Assembly: GCF_001750145.1 (NCBI RefSeq)
Contig: NZ_CP015732.1
Span: 2,666,001 to 2,730,000 of the forward strand
DNA from: Arthrobacter sp. U41
GTDB taxonomy: Bacteria; Actinomycetota; Actinomycetes; Actinomycetales; Micrococcaceae
DNA length: 64,000 nt
Reading direction: 5' to 3'
The notes beneath the pieces were generated by a model. The model made no database searches, was not told the origin of the DNA, and saw nothing but the letters and a program-made list of their open reading frames with translations. How positions within the stretch are numbered: the first letter of the stretch is position 1; each line of letters starts with the position of its first letter. This document shows positions 56,609 through 64,000 of the stretch, in pieces. A program made the position numbers and the translations under genes.

Positions 56609-57094
56609 ATGGACCGGCCGCTGCCAGGCAGTGCACACGAGGCGCTTGAGGCGTTCCTCGGGCACTGGACCGGCACCACCCAGTGGCAGGCCACGCCCTG
56701 GGGGCCGGCACGTTCGGCCGCCCTCGAACTGACGTTCGCCCGCGCAGCCGCCGGCCTGGCCGTCACCCACAGCTACCGGCACACGGAAGCCGACGGCACC
56801 CGCTCCGAGGGCCACGGTGTCTTCACCATGGACCCGGACCGTACGGACACACTCTGGTACCACGTCAACAGCATGGGGCGGCCCCCCGAAGGGCCGGCCC
56901 GCGCCAGCTTTCAGGACGGCGTCCTGACCATGGAACGGCGCAGCGAGCGCGGCACGTCCCGGCATACCTTCCGGGTCGACGACGGCGTGCTCACGCACAC
57001 TGCCGGACTCCGGCTGGGTTCCGCGAGCGAGTTCACGCCCTTTATGGTCTCGGTCTGCCGGCGCGTGCCCGAGGTTTCCCGCACCCCCGCCTGA
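56609..57094 (+). CDS. DUF1579-like protein
   Basis: About 161 residues with a lipocalin-like pattern of beta-strands: LGHWTGTTQWQATPWGPA near the N-terminus and HVNSMGRPPEGPARASF in the middle, resembling DUF1579 proteins. Gene start is taken at the ATG at 56609, directly after GGAAGGA; an upstream ATG at 56558 adds unconserved residues. Function unknown. It lies between the M16 peptidase and the ABC operon and seems monocistronic. Confidence 0.7.
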   Translation: MDRPLPGSAHEALEAFLGHWTGTTQWQATPWGPARSAALELTFARAAAGLAVTHSYRHTEADGTRSEGHGVFTMDPDRTDTLWYHVNSMGRPPEGPARASFQDGVLTMERRSERGTSRHTFRVDDGVLTHTAGLRLGSASEFTPFMVSVCRRVPEVSRTPA

Positions 57095-57233
57095 GCCCTG
57101 CGCTCTCAGGACGCCGCGCAGCCAAACCGCCGCCACCGCGCAGCGAGCCGCCACCGCGCCGGGCGGCAACCCGGCCCTGCCGCCGTCCTGCCCTGGAGTT
57201 GCCGGACCGCTGCAAAGCCGCCCTTGAAATCCG

Positions 57234-57293
57234 TTGACAGCCTGTGGGCCGCATCGTAGATTAGCCGTAATCTGAATCACCTTTCAGGTTCAG
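57234..57293 (+). promoter_or_regulatory. Strong promoter with operator-like inverted repeat ahead of the ABC operon
   Basis: TTGACA (57234-57239) and TAGATT (57257-57262) are spaced 17 bp, matching a good sigma-70-type promoter. Downstream, CTGAA (57272-57276) and TTCAG (57289-57293) form an imperfect inverted repeat (CTGAATCACC/AGGTTCAG) that overlaps the likely transcription start. This is a good site for the TetR regulator encoded at 63599 to repress the operon. Confidence 0.7.
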
Positions 57294-57325
57294 CGTTAGT
57301 TTCAGAGGATACAAAGAAGTTCCTG

Positions 57326-58498
57326 ATGGCCGCCGTGATGGCCACCGGGCTCGCCCTTAGCGCCTGCGCGCCCACTGCCGGTAGCACAGCGCCGGCCGCC
57401 TCGGGCAGCGCCAAGGCCGCCGAACCGGTCGATGTCGGCATCATTTACTCCAAGACCGGCCCGCTGGCCGCCTACGGCGCCACCTACTACGAGGGCCTGC
57501 AGGCGGGCATCGAGCACGCCACCGGCGGGACCGGCGAAGTCAACGGCGCCAAGATCAACATCACCTATGCAGACGACGGCGGCGACCCGGACAAGGCGGT
57601 GACGGCTGCGAAGGACCTGATCGGCAAGGGCTACAAGATCATCGGCGGCACGGTCGTCTCCGGCATCGCCCTCAAGCTGGCCGAACAGGCCGCCCAGAAC
57701 AAGGTCCTCTACATCTCCGGTCCCGCCGCGACCGACGCGATCCAGGGCATCGACAAGTACACCTTCCGCTCGGGCCGCCAGAGCCTGCAGGACGTGGCCA
57801 CCGCAGGGTCCTTCATTGACACCAACGGCAAGAAGGTCGTCGTCTTCGCGCAGGACAACGCCTTCGGCCAGGGCAACGTCGCCGCCGTCAAGGCCGTGCT
57901 GGGAGCCAAGGGCGCCACCGTGGAGGCCGTCCTGGTTCCGGACGGACAGGAACTGACGCCCTTCGCCCGCCAGCTCATCGACGCGAAGCCGGACATGGTC
58001 TTTGTGGCCTGGGCCGGGGCAACGTCCGGCACCATGTGGCAGACCCTGAGCCAGCAGGGCGCCTTCGACGCCGCTCCGGTCGTCACCGGGCTCGGTGACG
58101 CCGCCACCTTCGGCGCCTACGGCGAGGCCACCTCCAAGATCAGCTTCCTTAGCCACTACTTCCCGGGCGCCTCGGGCACCGAGGTGGAAAAGAAGATGAT
58201 CGCCGCGGTCGAGAAAGCCGGCAAGAAGGCGGACCTCTTCACCCCGGACGGCTTCGTCGCCGGCCAGATGATTGTCCAGGCCATCAAGGAAGGCGGCTCA
58301 GACACCGACGCCATGGTCAAGGCACTCGAAGGCTTCAGCTTCGACGGCCCCAAGGGCAAGGAAACCGTCCGCGCCTCGGACCACGCCCTGGTCCAGGACA
58401 TGTACCAGGTCAAGCTCGTCCAGGCCGGCGGCAGCTGGGCTCCCGAGCTGATCAAGGTGGTCGCGGCCGACACCGTCGCCCCGCCGGAAAAGAAGTAA
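57326..58498 (+). CDS. Branched-chain amino acid-type ABC transporter substrate-binding lipoprotein
   Basis: A 390-residue binding protein of the LivJ/LivK type. It has a lipobox LALSAC near the N-terminus, then VGIIYSKTGPLAAYGATYYEGLQAGIE, typical of leucine/carboxylate receptors, and a two-lobe fold. Starting at the first ATG (57326) the signal peptide has no basic residue before the hydrophobic core; the in-frame codons directly upstream read Thr-Lys-Lys-Phe-Leu, which would supply it, but no ATG, GTG or TTG precedes them. A Shine-Dalgarno-like AGAGGA at 57304 is 17 nt from this ATG. So the true start may be a rare codon or the start was lost. It begins the ABC operon. Confidence 0.85.
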   Translation: MAAVMATGLALSACAPTAGSTAPAASGSAKAAEPVDVGIIYSKTGPLAAYGATYYEGLQAGIEHATGGTGEVNGAKINITYADDGGDPDKAVTAAKDLIGKGYKIIGGTVVSGIALKLAEQAAQNKVLYISGPAATDAIQGIDKYTFRSGRQSLQDVATAGSFIDTNGKKVVVFAQDNAFGQGNVAAVKAVLGAKGATVEAVLVPDGQELTPFARQLIDAKPDMVFVAWAGATSGTMWQTLSQQGAFDAAPVVTGLGDAATFGAYGEATSKISFLSHYFPGASGTEVEKKMIAAVEKAGKKADLFTPDGFVAGQMIVQAIKEGGSDTDAMVKALEGFSFDGPKGKETVRASDHALVQDMYQVKLVQAGGSWAPELIKVVAADTVAPPEKK

Positions 58499-58595
58499 CC
58501 CGGTGCGGCGCTGTGCCGCCTGACACTGGACCACACCGCACAGCGCCGCCCGCCAGCGGGACAGCCACGACTCCAGCGAGCCATGAAGGATCCGA

Positions 58596-59360
58596 ATGAA
58601 ATCCCCAGCCCTGCCCGCCCTCGCGGTGGACGGCCTCGGCCTGCAGATCGGCGGTGCCCGCATCCTCCAGGATGTGAGTTTCGCCGTCGGCACCGGCGAA
58701 ATGGTCGGCGTTATCGGCCCCAACGGAGCCGGCAAGACCACGTTGTTCGACCTGATTTCCGGTGTGATGCGGCCTACGACGGGCAGCGTCACGCTGAACG
58801 GCAGGGAGATCACGGCCGCGCCGATCCACCGCAGGGCCAAGGCGGGGCTGGGCCGGACCTTCCAGACCTCCAACCTGTTTCCCCGGCTCAGCGTGCTGGA
58901 AAATGTCCGGCTCGCCGCCCAGGCGAAACTCGGCGGCAGCTTCAGCATCCTGCGCTTCCCCTCCGCGTCCGACGAGGCCAGCCGGATTGCCCGCGGCACC
59001 ATCGCCGAAGTCGGCCTCACCGGCCAGCTCTCGACGGCGGCGGGTGACCTCTCGCACGGCGAGAAGCGCAAGGTGGAGATCGCCGTGCTGCTGGCGACCG
59101 ATCCCGCCGTCGTGCTCCTGGACGAGCCAATGGCCGGGGTGGCGTCGGGGGACGTCCCGTCCCTCACCGCGATCATCGCACGGCTGCACCGGGACCGCGG
59201 CTGCACCGTGATGATGGTGGAGCACCACATGGACGTGGTCCTGGGCCTCGTGGACCGCGTCGCCGTGATGCACCACGGCAGCCTGCTCGCCCTGGACAGC
59301 CCGGAGGCCGTCATGTCGGATCCGACCGTACAGAGTGCCTACCTGGGAGAACCCGTATGA
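58596..59360 (+). CDS. livG: ABC transporter ATP-binding protein LivG
   Basis: A 254-residue LivG-type ATPase. It has Walker A GPNGAGKTTLFDL, the LivG-specific FQTSNLFPRLSVLENVRLAA, signature LSHGEKRKVEIAVLL, Walker B AVVLLDEP and the switch His region MMVEHHMDVV. It energises transport through the LivH/LivM channel. It starts 98 nt after the binding-protein gene and overlaps the next gene by 4 nt. Confidence 0.93.
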   Translation: MKSPALPALAVDGLGLQIGGARILQDVSFAVGTGEMVGVIGPNGAGKTTLFDLISGVMRPTTGSVTLNGREITAAPIHRRAKAGLGRTFQTSNLFPRLSVLENVRLAAQAKLGGSFSILRFPSASDEASRIARGTIAEVGLTGQLSTAAGDLSHGEKRKVEIAVLLATDPAVVLLDEPMAGVASGDVPSLTAIIARLHRDRGCTVMMVEHHMDVVLGLVDRVAVMHHGSLLALDSPEAVMSDPTVQSAYLGEPV

Positions 59361-60721
59361 GCGCCGCAGCCGAAACCCGACCCATCCTCAGGATTGAGGG
59401 ACTCAATGCGCACATCGCCGGACAGCAGGTCGTGGAGGACGTCTCCTTCACCGTCCCGGCCACCGGCATCACCGCGCTGCTGGGCCGCAACGGCGTCGGC
59501 AAGACCAGCACCATCAAAGCCATCATCGGCCTGATCGACCGCACCGGAGCCGTGGAGCTCGACGGCGTGCGGATCGAGAAGGAGCCGACGTTCAAGATCA
59601 TCCGCAGCGGGGTGGGCTACGTGCCCGAGGACCGCGAGGTCTTCTCCAAGCTCACCGTCGCGGAAAACCTCCGGCTCGCCGAACGCGACGCCGCACCGCG
59701 GCGCCAGCTTGTCGAGGAGCTTTTCCCGGACCTGCTGGCCCGGTCCGCCCAGATGGCCGGGACCCTGTCCGGCGGCCAGCAGCAGATGGTCTCGCTGGCG
59801 CGTGCGCTGCTGAACACCAACAAGATCCTGCTCGTCGACGAACCCACCAAGGGACTGGCCCCGAAAATCGTCGCCGAGGTCGCCGAGACCCTCGCCGAAG
59901 CAGCGAAGACCGTGCCCATCCTCCTGGTCGAGCAGAACCTGCACGTCGTCCGGCAGTTCGCCGCGGGAGCCGTCGTCCTCTCCGGCGGCCGGGTGGTCCA
60001 CACCGGCAGCGCCCTGGAATTCCTCGACGACGCCGACCTGACCCAGCGCCTGCTGGTCGGGGCCGCGGCCGGAGCCGCTTTTGCCGCCTTCACCGAGTTC
60101 GTGCTGATCCGCCGCCTGTACCAGCGCCACATCGAGCAGGTCCTCATCACGGTGGGCCTCTCGCTCGCCGCTGTTGCCCTCTTCGACGGCATCTGGGGCA
60201 CCGACCCGGTGTTCATCCAGGGACCGGCCTGGTTCAAGGAGACCACCGAAATCCTGGGCGCCCGCGTCCCCAACGACCGGTTTGTCTGCATCATCGCCGC
60301 CGTCCTGGTGCTGCTGGCCCTGGTGTACTTCCTGAAAAACACCCGCTACGGCATGATCATCCGGGCCGGTGTCGAAAACCGCTCCATGGTGACGGCCCTC
60401 GGCATCGACGTCCGGAAGGCCTTCACCCTGGTCTTCACGATCGGCGGCGCCGCGGCGGGCCTGGGCGGGGTCCTGGCCTCGCACTACTTCGGCTACGTCT
60501 CGCCGATGCTGGGCGGCTCGCTGCTGATCTTCGCCTTCATCGTCACCGTGATCGGCGGACTGGGCTCGCTGACCGGCGCAGCCCTCGCCGCCGTCGCGGT
60601 CGCCCTCCTGCAGCAGTTCGCGAACTTCTACCTCGGCGGCACCGGCGACTTCGTTGTGGTGCTGGCCCCGGCGCTTGTTTTGCTGTTCCGTCCCTCCGGC
60701 CTGCTCGGGAGAACCTCATGA
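59357..60721 (+). CDS. LivF ATPase fused in frame to an N-terminally truncated LivH permease
   Basis: A single 454-residue frame. Residues 1 to about 230 are a complete LivF ATPase: Walker A GRNGVGKTS (43-51), signature LSGGQQQMVSLARALL (137 onward), Walker B ILLVDEPTKG and ILLVEQNLH. From about 231 (RLLVGAAAGAAFAAF) it continues without stop into a LivH-type permease: EFVLIRRLYQRHIEQVLITVGLS, RYGMIIRAGVENRSMV and GLGSLTGAALAAVAVAL, ending in frame before livM. Compared with a normal LivH of about 290-300 residues, the first 65-75 residues (the first membrane segments) and the livF stop are missing. Overlaps with livG and livM (ATGA) are intact, so the change is one clean in-frame deletion near 60046-60066, not a frameshift. 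Confidence 0.88.
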   Translation: MSAAAETRPILRIEGLNAHIAGQQVVEDVSFTVPATGITALLGRNGVGKTSTIKAIIGLIDRTGAVELDGVRIEKEPTFKIIRSGVGYVPEDREVFSKLTVAENLRLAERDAAPRRQLVEELFPDLLARSAQMAGTLSGGQQQMVSLARALLNTNKILLVDEPTKGLAPKIVAEVAETLAEAAKTVPILLVEQNLHVVRQFAAGAVVLSGGRVVHTGSALEFLDDADLTQRLLVGAAAGAAFAAFTEFVLIRRLYQRHIEQVLITVGLSLAAVALFDGIWGTDPVFIQGPAWFKETTEILGARVPNDRFVCIIAAVLVLLALVYFLKNTRYGMIIRAGVENRSMVTALGIDVRKAFTLVFTIGGAAAGLGGVLASHYFGYVSPMLGGSLLIFAFIVTVIGGLGSLTGAALAAVAVALLQQFANFYLGGTGDFVVVLAPALVLLFRPSGLLGRTS

Positions 60722-61959
60722 CCACCGATACCGACGCCACCAACCCGGAAACGGAGCTCACAGCGGACGGCCCCGCGGGGACACGCCGGACCGCCGACGC
60801 CGACCGGCCGGGCGGTTCCGCCCGGCCGCGTCTGACCCGCCGGACGGCCGCCGGCGCCGCCGCCGGGCTCGCCGGAATCGTGCTCCTGGTCCTGCTGCCG
60901 CTGCTGAACCTGTCCCTGCCCGGGGTGCTGCCCGGACCGACCTACACGCCGGGATCACTGCAGCTGCTGGCCATGTGCATGCTGATGGCCGCCGCGGCCC
61001 TGACCTACCACCTGCTGCTCGGCGTCGCCGGGCTGCTCTCCTTTGGCCATGCGCTGTACTTCGGTGCCGGCGTCTACGGGCTGGCAATCATCCTGCAGAA
61101 CCTGGACCTCCCGCTGCTGCCCGCGATGGGCCTGACCCTGCTGATCGTGATCGTGCTGGCCCACGTCGTGGGCAGCATCAGCCTGCGGGTCAGCGGCATC
61201 CCCTTCGCCATGGTCACGCTCGCCTTCGCGCAGGCCGGTTCGGTGGTTGTAGGCCGCAACCCGGAGGGCAGCACCGGCGGAGACGAGGGCCTCACGCTGC
61301 GCACCGACAACCTGCCCGACTTCCTCGTCGGAGTGGTCAACACCCGCAACCTGTACTGGCTGGCCCTGGCGGTGCTCGTGGGCGTCTTCATCGTCGTGAC
61401 CTGGGTGCAGTCCTCCCGCGCCGGCCACGTCGCCGCGGCGGTCCGCGAGAACGAACTGCGCGTCCGCGTCCTGGGCCTGCAGCCGTACCTCGTGAAGCTG
61501 CTGATCTTCGTGGTCTCCGCCGTCCTGGTCAGCATCATCGGCATGGTGTTCCTGCTTCTGCAGAGCGGCGCCGTCCCGCGGGCCATCTCTGCCGACCTGA
61601 CCATCACCCTGCTCGTGATGGTGGTCCTGGGCGGCGTCGGCTCCCGCTGGGGCGCCGTGATCGGCGGCGTCTTCTACACCATCCTGGACCAGCGCCTCAC
61701 AACCCTCGCGAACTCGGACGCCATCGACGCGCTGCCGGACATCCTGCGGATACCGTTGTCGGAACCCTTGTTCATCCTGGGCACGCTGTTCATCCTCGTG
61801 GTGCTTTTCCTGCCGGGCGGCATCACGGGAACCGCCCAGCGGCTGGCCCAGCGCCGCACCCGGCGCGGCGGGGAGGCCGGCGGCAGCAGTGCCGGCGGCC
61901 CAGCCCCCGGAGGTCAAAGCACAGCGAGCTCCCGCGAGATCCTGGAGGAATCGGCATGA
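60718..61959 (+). CDS. livM: ABC transporter permease LivM
   Basis: A 413-residue permease of the LivM type with about eight to ten transmembrane helices. It has GVAGLLSFGHALYFGAGVYG near residue 102, VSGIPFAMVTLAFAQ, the charged RENELRVRVLGLQ cytoplasmic loop that contacts the ATPases, and LGGVGSRWGAVIGGVFYTILDQ. The first 40 residues are hydrophilic and nonconserved. It overlaps the LivF-LivH gene (ATGA) and the acyl-CoA synthetase gene by 4 nt each, all part of one operon. Confidence 0.92.
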   Translation: MTTDTDATNPETELTADGPAGTRRTADADRPGGSARPRLTRRTAAGAAAGLAGIVLLVLLPLLNLSLPGVLPGPTYTPGSLQLLAMCMLMAAAALTYHLLLGVAGLLSFGHALYFGAGVYGLAIILQNLDLPLLPAMGLTLLIVIVLAHVVGSISLRVSGIPFAMVTLAFAQAGSVVVGRNPEGSTGGDEGLTLRTDNLPDFLVGVVNTRNLYWLALAVLVGVFIVVTWVQSSRAGHVAAAVRENELRVRVLGLQPYLVKLLIFVVSAVLVSIIGMVFLLLQSGAVPRAISADLTITLLVMVVLGGVGSRWGAVIGGVFYTILDQRLTTLANSDAIDALPDILRIPLSEPLFILGTLFILVVLFLPGGITGTAQRLAQRRTRRGGEAGGSSAGGPAPGGQSTASSREILEESA

Positions 61960-63602
61960 GCAGCACCGGAACCTGCCGGGCGGACGGCCTGCACACCCTG
62001 GGCCGCTGGACCACCGACCGCAGCCTCGCCACGCCCCGGCGGATCGCCATCGACGACCGCGGCTGCACCCTGAGCTACGGCGAGCTGGAACGCCGGGCAG
62101 CGGGCCTCGCCGCCGGCCTGAAGGCCGCCGGCTACGCCGCCGGGGACCGGATCGCGACCCTGACCGGCAACAGCTCGGACCATGTGGTGCTGTTCTTCGC
62201 CTGCGCCAAGGCCGGGCTGGTCCTGGTCCCGCTGTCCTGGCGGCTCTCGCCCCGGGAACTCGCCGCGCAGCTCGGGCTCGCCGACCCGCAGCTGCTCCTG
62301 GTCGAGGATGAACTGGATTCCCTCGCCGCAGGGGCATGCACGCTGCTCGCGCACCGGCCCCGGACCGCGGCGCTGGGCCCCGGCGGCATTGAAAAATCCG
62401 TCCCCCCGCCGTCGCGGCGCATGCCGGACACCGTGCCTGAGCCAGGCCGGGAGGTGCGCGACGACGACCCGCTCCTGATGGTCTTCACCTCCGGCACCGA
62501 GGGAACAAGCAAAGCCGCGGTGCTGACCCATGCCAACTGTTTCTGGACGAACCTTTCACTGTCCCGGACGCTGGATCTGGGCAGCACTGACGTGGTGCTG
62601 GCGGTGCTGCCGCAGTTCCACGTCGGCGGCTGGAACATTCAGCCCCTGCTGGCCTGGTGGACCGGCGCCACCGTGGTGCTCGAACGCGGCTTCGAACCCG
62701 GCCGGGTCCTGCAGCTGATCGCGGAGCGGGGCGTGACCATGCTTATGGGCGTCCCCACCCAGTACCTGATGCTCGCCGAACACCCCGACTTCGCCGCCGC
62801 GCAGCTCGGCAGCCTCCGCCACGCCGTGGTCGGCGGCGCGCCGATGCCTGCGCCGCTGCTGCGGATCTGGCACCGCCGGGGAGTAGCCCTGAGCCAGGGC
62901 TACGGACTGACCGAGGCGTCACCGAACGTGCTCTGCCTGGCCAACGAGGATGCCGCCCGGATGGTGGGCTACTCGGGCAAACCGTACCCGCATGTCGCCG
63001 TCGCGGTGGCCGATCCGGTGACCGGGGACATCCTGGACGGTGCCGCCGCCGGGGAACTGCTGGTGGGCGGGCCGGGGGTCTTCGCCGGCTACTTCCGCGA
63101 CCCCGCGGCCACTGCCGCCGTCCTCGTCGGGGACTGGCTGCGGACCGGCGACCTGGTGGAGCGCGACGCCGAGGGCTACGTCAGAGTGGTGGACCGGCTC
63201 AAGGACATCTACATTTCCGGCGGCGAAAACGTCGCCCCCGCCGAGGTCGAGGCGGCGCTGCTGTCCCATCCGGCAGTGGCGCAGGCCGCCGTCGTCGGTG
63301 TGGAGGACGAGCGCTGGGGCGAAACCGGGGTCGGCTTCGTCGTGATCCGTCCCGGCATGGCCACCGATGAACAGGAACTCCTCGAGCACTGCGCCGCCCA
63401 GCTCGCACATTTCAAGGTTCCCGCCCGGATCGAGACGGTCGGTACGCTGCCCCGCACGGCGCTGAACAAGGTGCTCCGGGCCCGGCTCCGGCAGCAGCTG
63501 GAAGGTCGAACCCTCAACGGACGGCACGAAAGCGCCCCAGCCGGCCTGCCCCCAGCCGTCCTGCCCGCGGCCAAGCTGCCCGCGGACGGGGGACGGCGGT
63601 GA
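61956..63602 (+). CDS. AMP-forming acyl-CoA synthetase (ANL superfamily)
   Basis: A 548-residue enzyme that links an imported carboxylic acid to CoA with ATP. It has the P-loop FTSGTEGTSKAAVLTHAN, the adenylate-contact motif SQGYGLTEASPNV, DWLRTGDLVERDAEGYV with the hinge region, and the catalytic C-terminal Lys in PRTALNKVLRA. It starts at ATG 61956 overlapping livM; longer frames lie inside livM. Together with the ABC transporter it suggests uptake and activation of a branched or cyclic carboxylate. The last 35 residues are a Pro/Ala-rich tail. Confidence 0.9.
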   Translation: MSSTGTCRADGLHTLGRWTTDRSLATPRRIAIDDRGCTLSYGELERRAAGLAAGLKAAGYAAGDRIATLTGNSSDHVVLFFACAKAGLVLVPLSWRLSPRELAAQLGLADPQLLLVEDELDSLAAGACTLLAHRPRTAALGPGGIEKSVPPPSRRMPDTVPEPGREVRDDDPLLMVFTSGTEGTSKAAVLTHANCFWTNLSLSRTLDLGSTDVVLAVLPQFHVGGWNIQPLLAWWTGATVVLERGFEPGRVLQLIAERGVTMLMGVPTQYLMLAEHPDFAAAQLGSLRHAVVGGAPMPAPLLRIWHRRGVALSQGYGLTEASPNVLCLANEDAARMVGYSGKPYPHVAVAVADPVTGDILDGAAAGELLVGGPGVFAGYFRDPAATAAVLVGDWLRTGDLVERDAEGYVRVVDRLKDIYISGGENVAPAEVEAALLSHPAVAQAAVVGVEDERWGETGVGFVVIRPGMATDEQELLEHCAAQLAHFKVPARIETVGTLPRTALNKVLRARLRQQLEGRTLNGRHESAPAGLPPAVLPAAKLPADGGRR

Positions 63603-64000
63603 GTGCCGTGCCGCGCACCGCGAGGGGCACCCGTACCCGGGCCAAGCTGCTGCAGGCCGCGGAGACGGTGTTCGCCTCGGTGGGCTACCACGAGGCCTCG
63701 ATCGTGAAGATCACGGAGGAGGCCGGCGTCGGGCTCGGCACTTTCTATCTGTACTTCGAGGGCAAACAAGCCATCTTCGACGAGGTCGTCGAGGACCTGA
63801 ACCGGCGGGTCCGGCATGCCATGACGGACGCCGCCCGTGCCGCCGGAACCCGGCTCGCGGCCGAACGCGCCGGCTTCCGGGCCTTCTTCAAGTTCACCGC
63901 CGAACACCCCGCGCTGTACCGGATCATCCGGCAGGCCGAGTTCGTCTCACCCGGGGCGCTGCGGCTGCACTACACCCGGATCGTCAACGGCTACATCGAG
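63599..64000 (+). CDS. TetR/AcrR family regulator, cut off by the window end
   Basis: The first 134 codons of a TetR protein. The DNA-binding domain is ARGTRTRAKLLQAAETVFASVGY followed by IVKITEEAGVGLGTFYLYFEGKQAIFDEVV (each given in part), then the start of a TetR_C-type ligand domain (TAEHPALYRIIRQAEFVSPGAL). It starts at GTG overlapping the stop of the acyl-CoA synthetase gene (GTGA), so it is in the same operon and likely represses it at the operator near 57272-57293. Its ligand is probably the CoA ester made by the synthetase. The end of the gene is outside the window. Confidence 0.87.
   Translation, partial: MSAVPRTARGTRTRAKLLQAAETVFASVGYHEASIVKITEEAGVGLGTFYLYFEGKQAIFDEVVEDLNRRVRHAMTDAARAAGTRLAAERAGFRAFFKFTAEHPALYRIIRQAEFVSPGALRLHYTRIVNGYIE

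Noticed and set aside
59357..60721. Frameshift between separate livF and livH genes
   Set aside because: The frame is open throughout and both parts are read in the same frame; the permease part simply lacks its start. A deletion fits better than a frameshift.
60654..61955. N-terminal extension of the acyl-CoA synthetase through livM
   Set aside because: The livM frame has clear permease motifs and coupling overlaps; the alternate frame in this stretch encodes an Arg/Pro-rich shadow.

Overview
The window is chromosomal DNA from a high-GC actinobacterium, most likely Arthrobacter sensu lato (Arthrobacter/Pseudarthrobacter, Micrococcaceae). The evidence is strong GC bias at third codon positions, many GTG starts, a short NusA, the actinobacterial gene orders dxr-rip1-ispG-GNAT and rimP-nusA-ylxR-infB-rbfA...truB...ribF...rpsO-pnp-M16 peptidase, and a liu/accA1-accD1 operon laid out as in Mycobacterium tuberculosis. 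I found no tRNA or rRNA gene, CRISPR array, prophage or transposase.

Layout. (1) 1-8715: a divergent TetR regulator and a tightly packed leucine/isovaleryl-CoA catabolic operon: biotin-dependent carboxylase beta and alpha subunits, acyl-CoA dehydrogenase, two CoA-transferase subunits, MaoC hydratase and CitE lyase. (2) 8716-14738: a block of about 80-bp intergenic repeats, then a CitA/CitB-type two-component system divergent from a TctCBA tripartite tricarboxylate transporter. (3) 14772-23095: a strong palindrome, a lipase maturation factor-like membrane protein, then dxr, site-2 protease, a SatD/membrane protein/YciI insert, ispG and a GNAT protein. (4) 23096-30357: proS behind a structured leader, then accessory genes (TSUP permease, PLP decarboxylase, aminoglycoside phosphotransferase-like kinase, VIT1-type metal transporter) and duplicated intergenic repeats. 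(5) 30358-56477: the nusA-infB translation backbone, split by three accessory inserts: ScyD-like protein, deaminase, thioredoxin, Trypco1-like protein and aminotransferase between rbfA and truB; small membrane proteins, VOC, NUDIX, HNH/DUF222 and DUF937 between truB and ribF; kynA-kynU between ribF and rpsO. (6) 56609-64000: a DUF1579-like protein, then a branched-chain-type ABC transporter operon with an acyl-CoA synthetase and a TetR regulator that runs off the end.

How it works together. The first operon can take isovaleryl-CoA through 3-methylcrotonyl-CoA, 3-methylglutaconyl-CoA and HMG-CoA to acetoacetate and acetyl-CoA. A MaoC/CitE pair takes the place of the usual crotonase and HMG-CoA lyase, and the CoA-transferase then activates acetoacetate. 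The last operon looks like import and CoA-activation of an unknown carboxylic acid.

Most notable oddities: an in-frame fusion of the LivF ATPase to a LivH permease that lacks its N-terminal membrane segments (59357-60721); a substrate-binding lipoprotein in the same operon whose basic signal-peptide codons lie upstream of the first start codon; several families of intergenic hairpin repeats; and a proS leader with competing inverted repeats.
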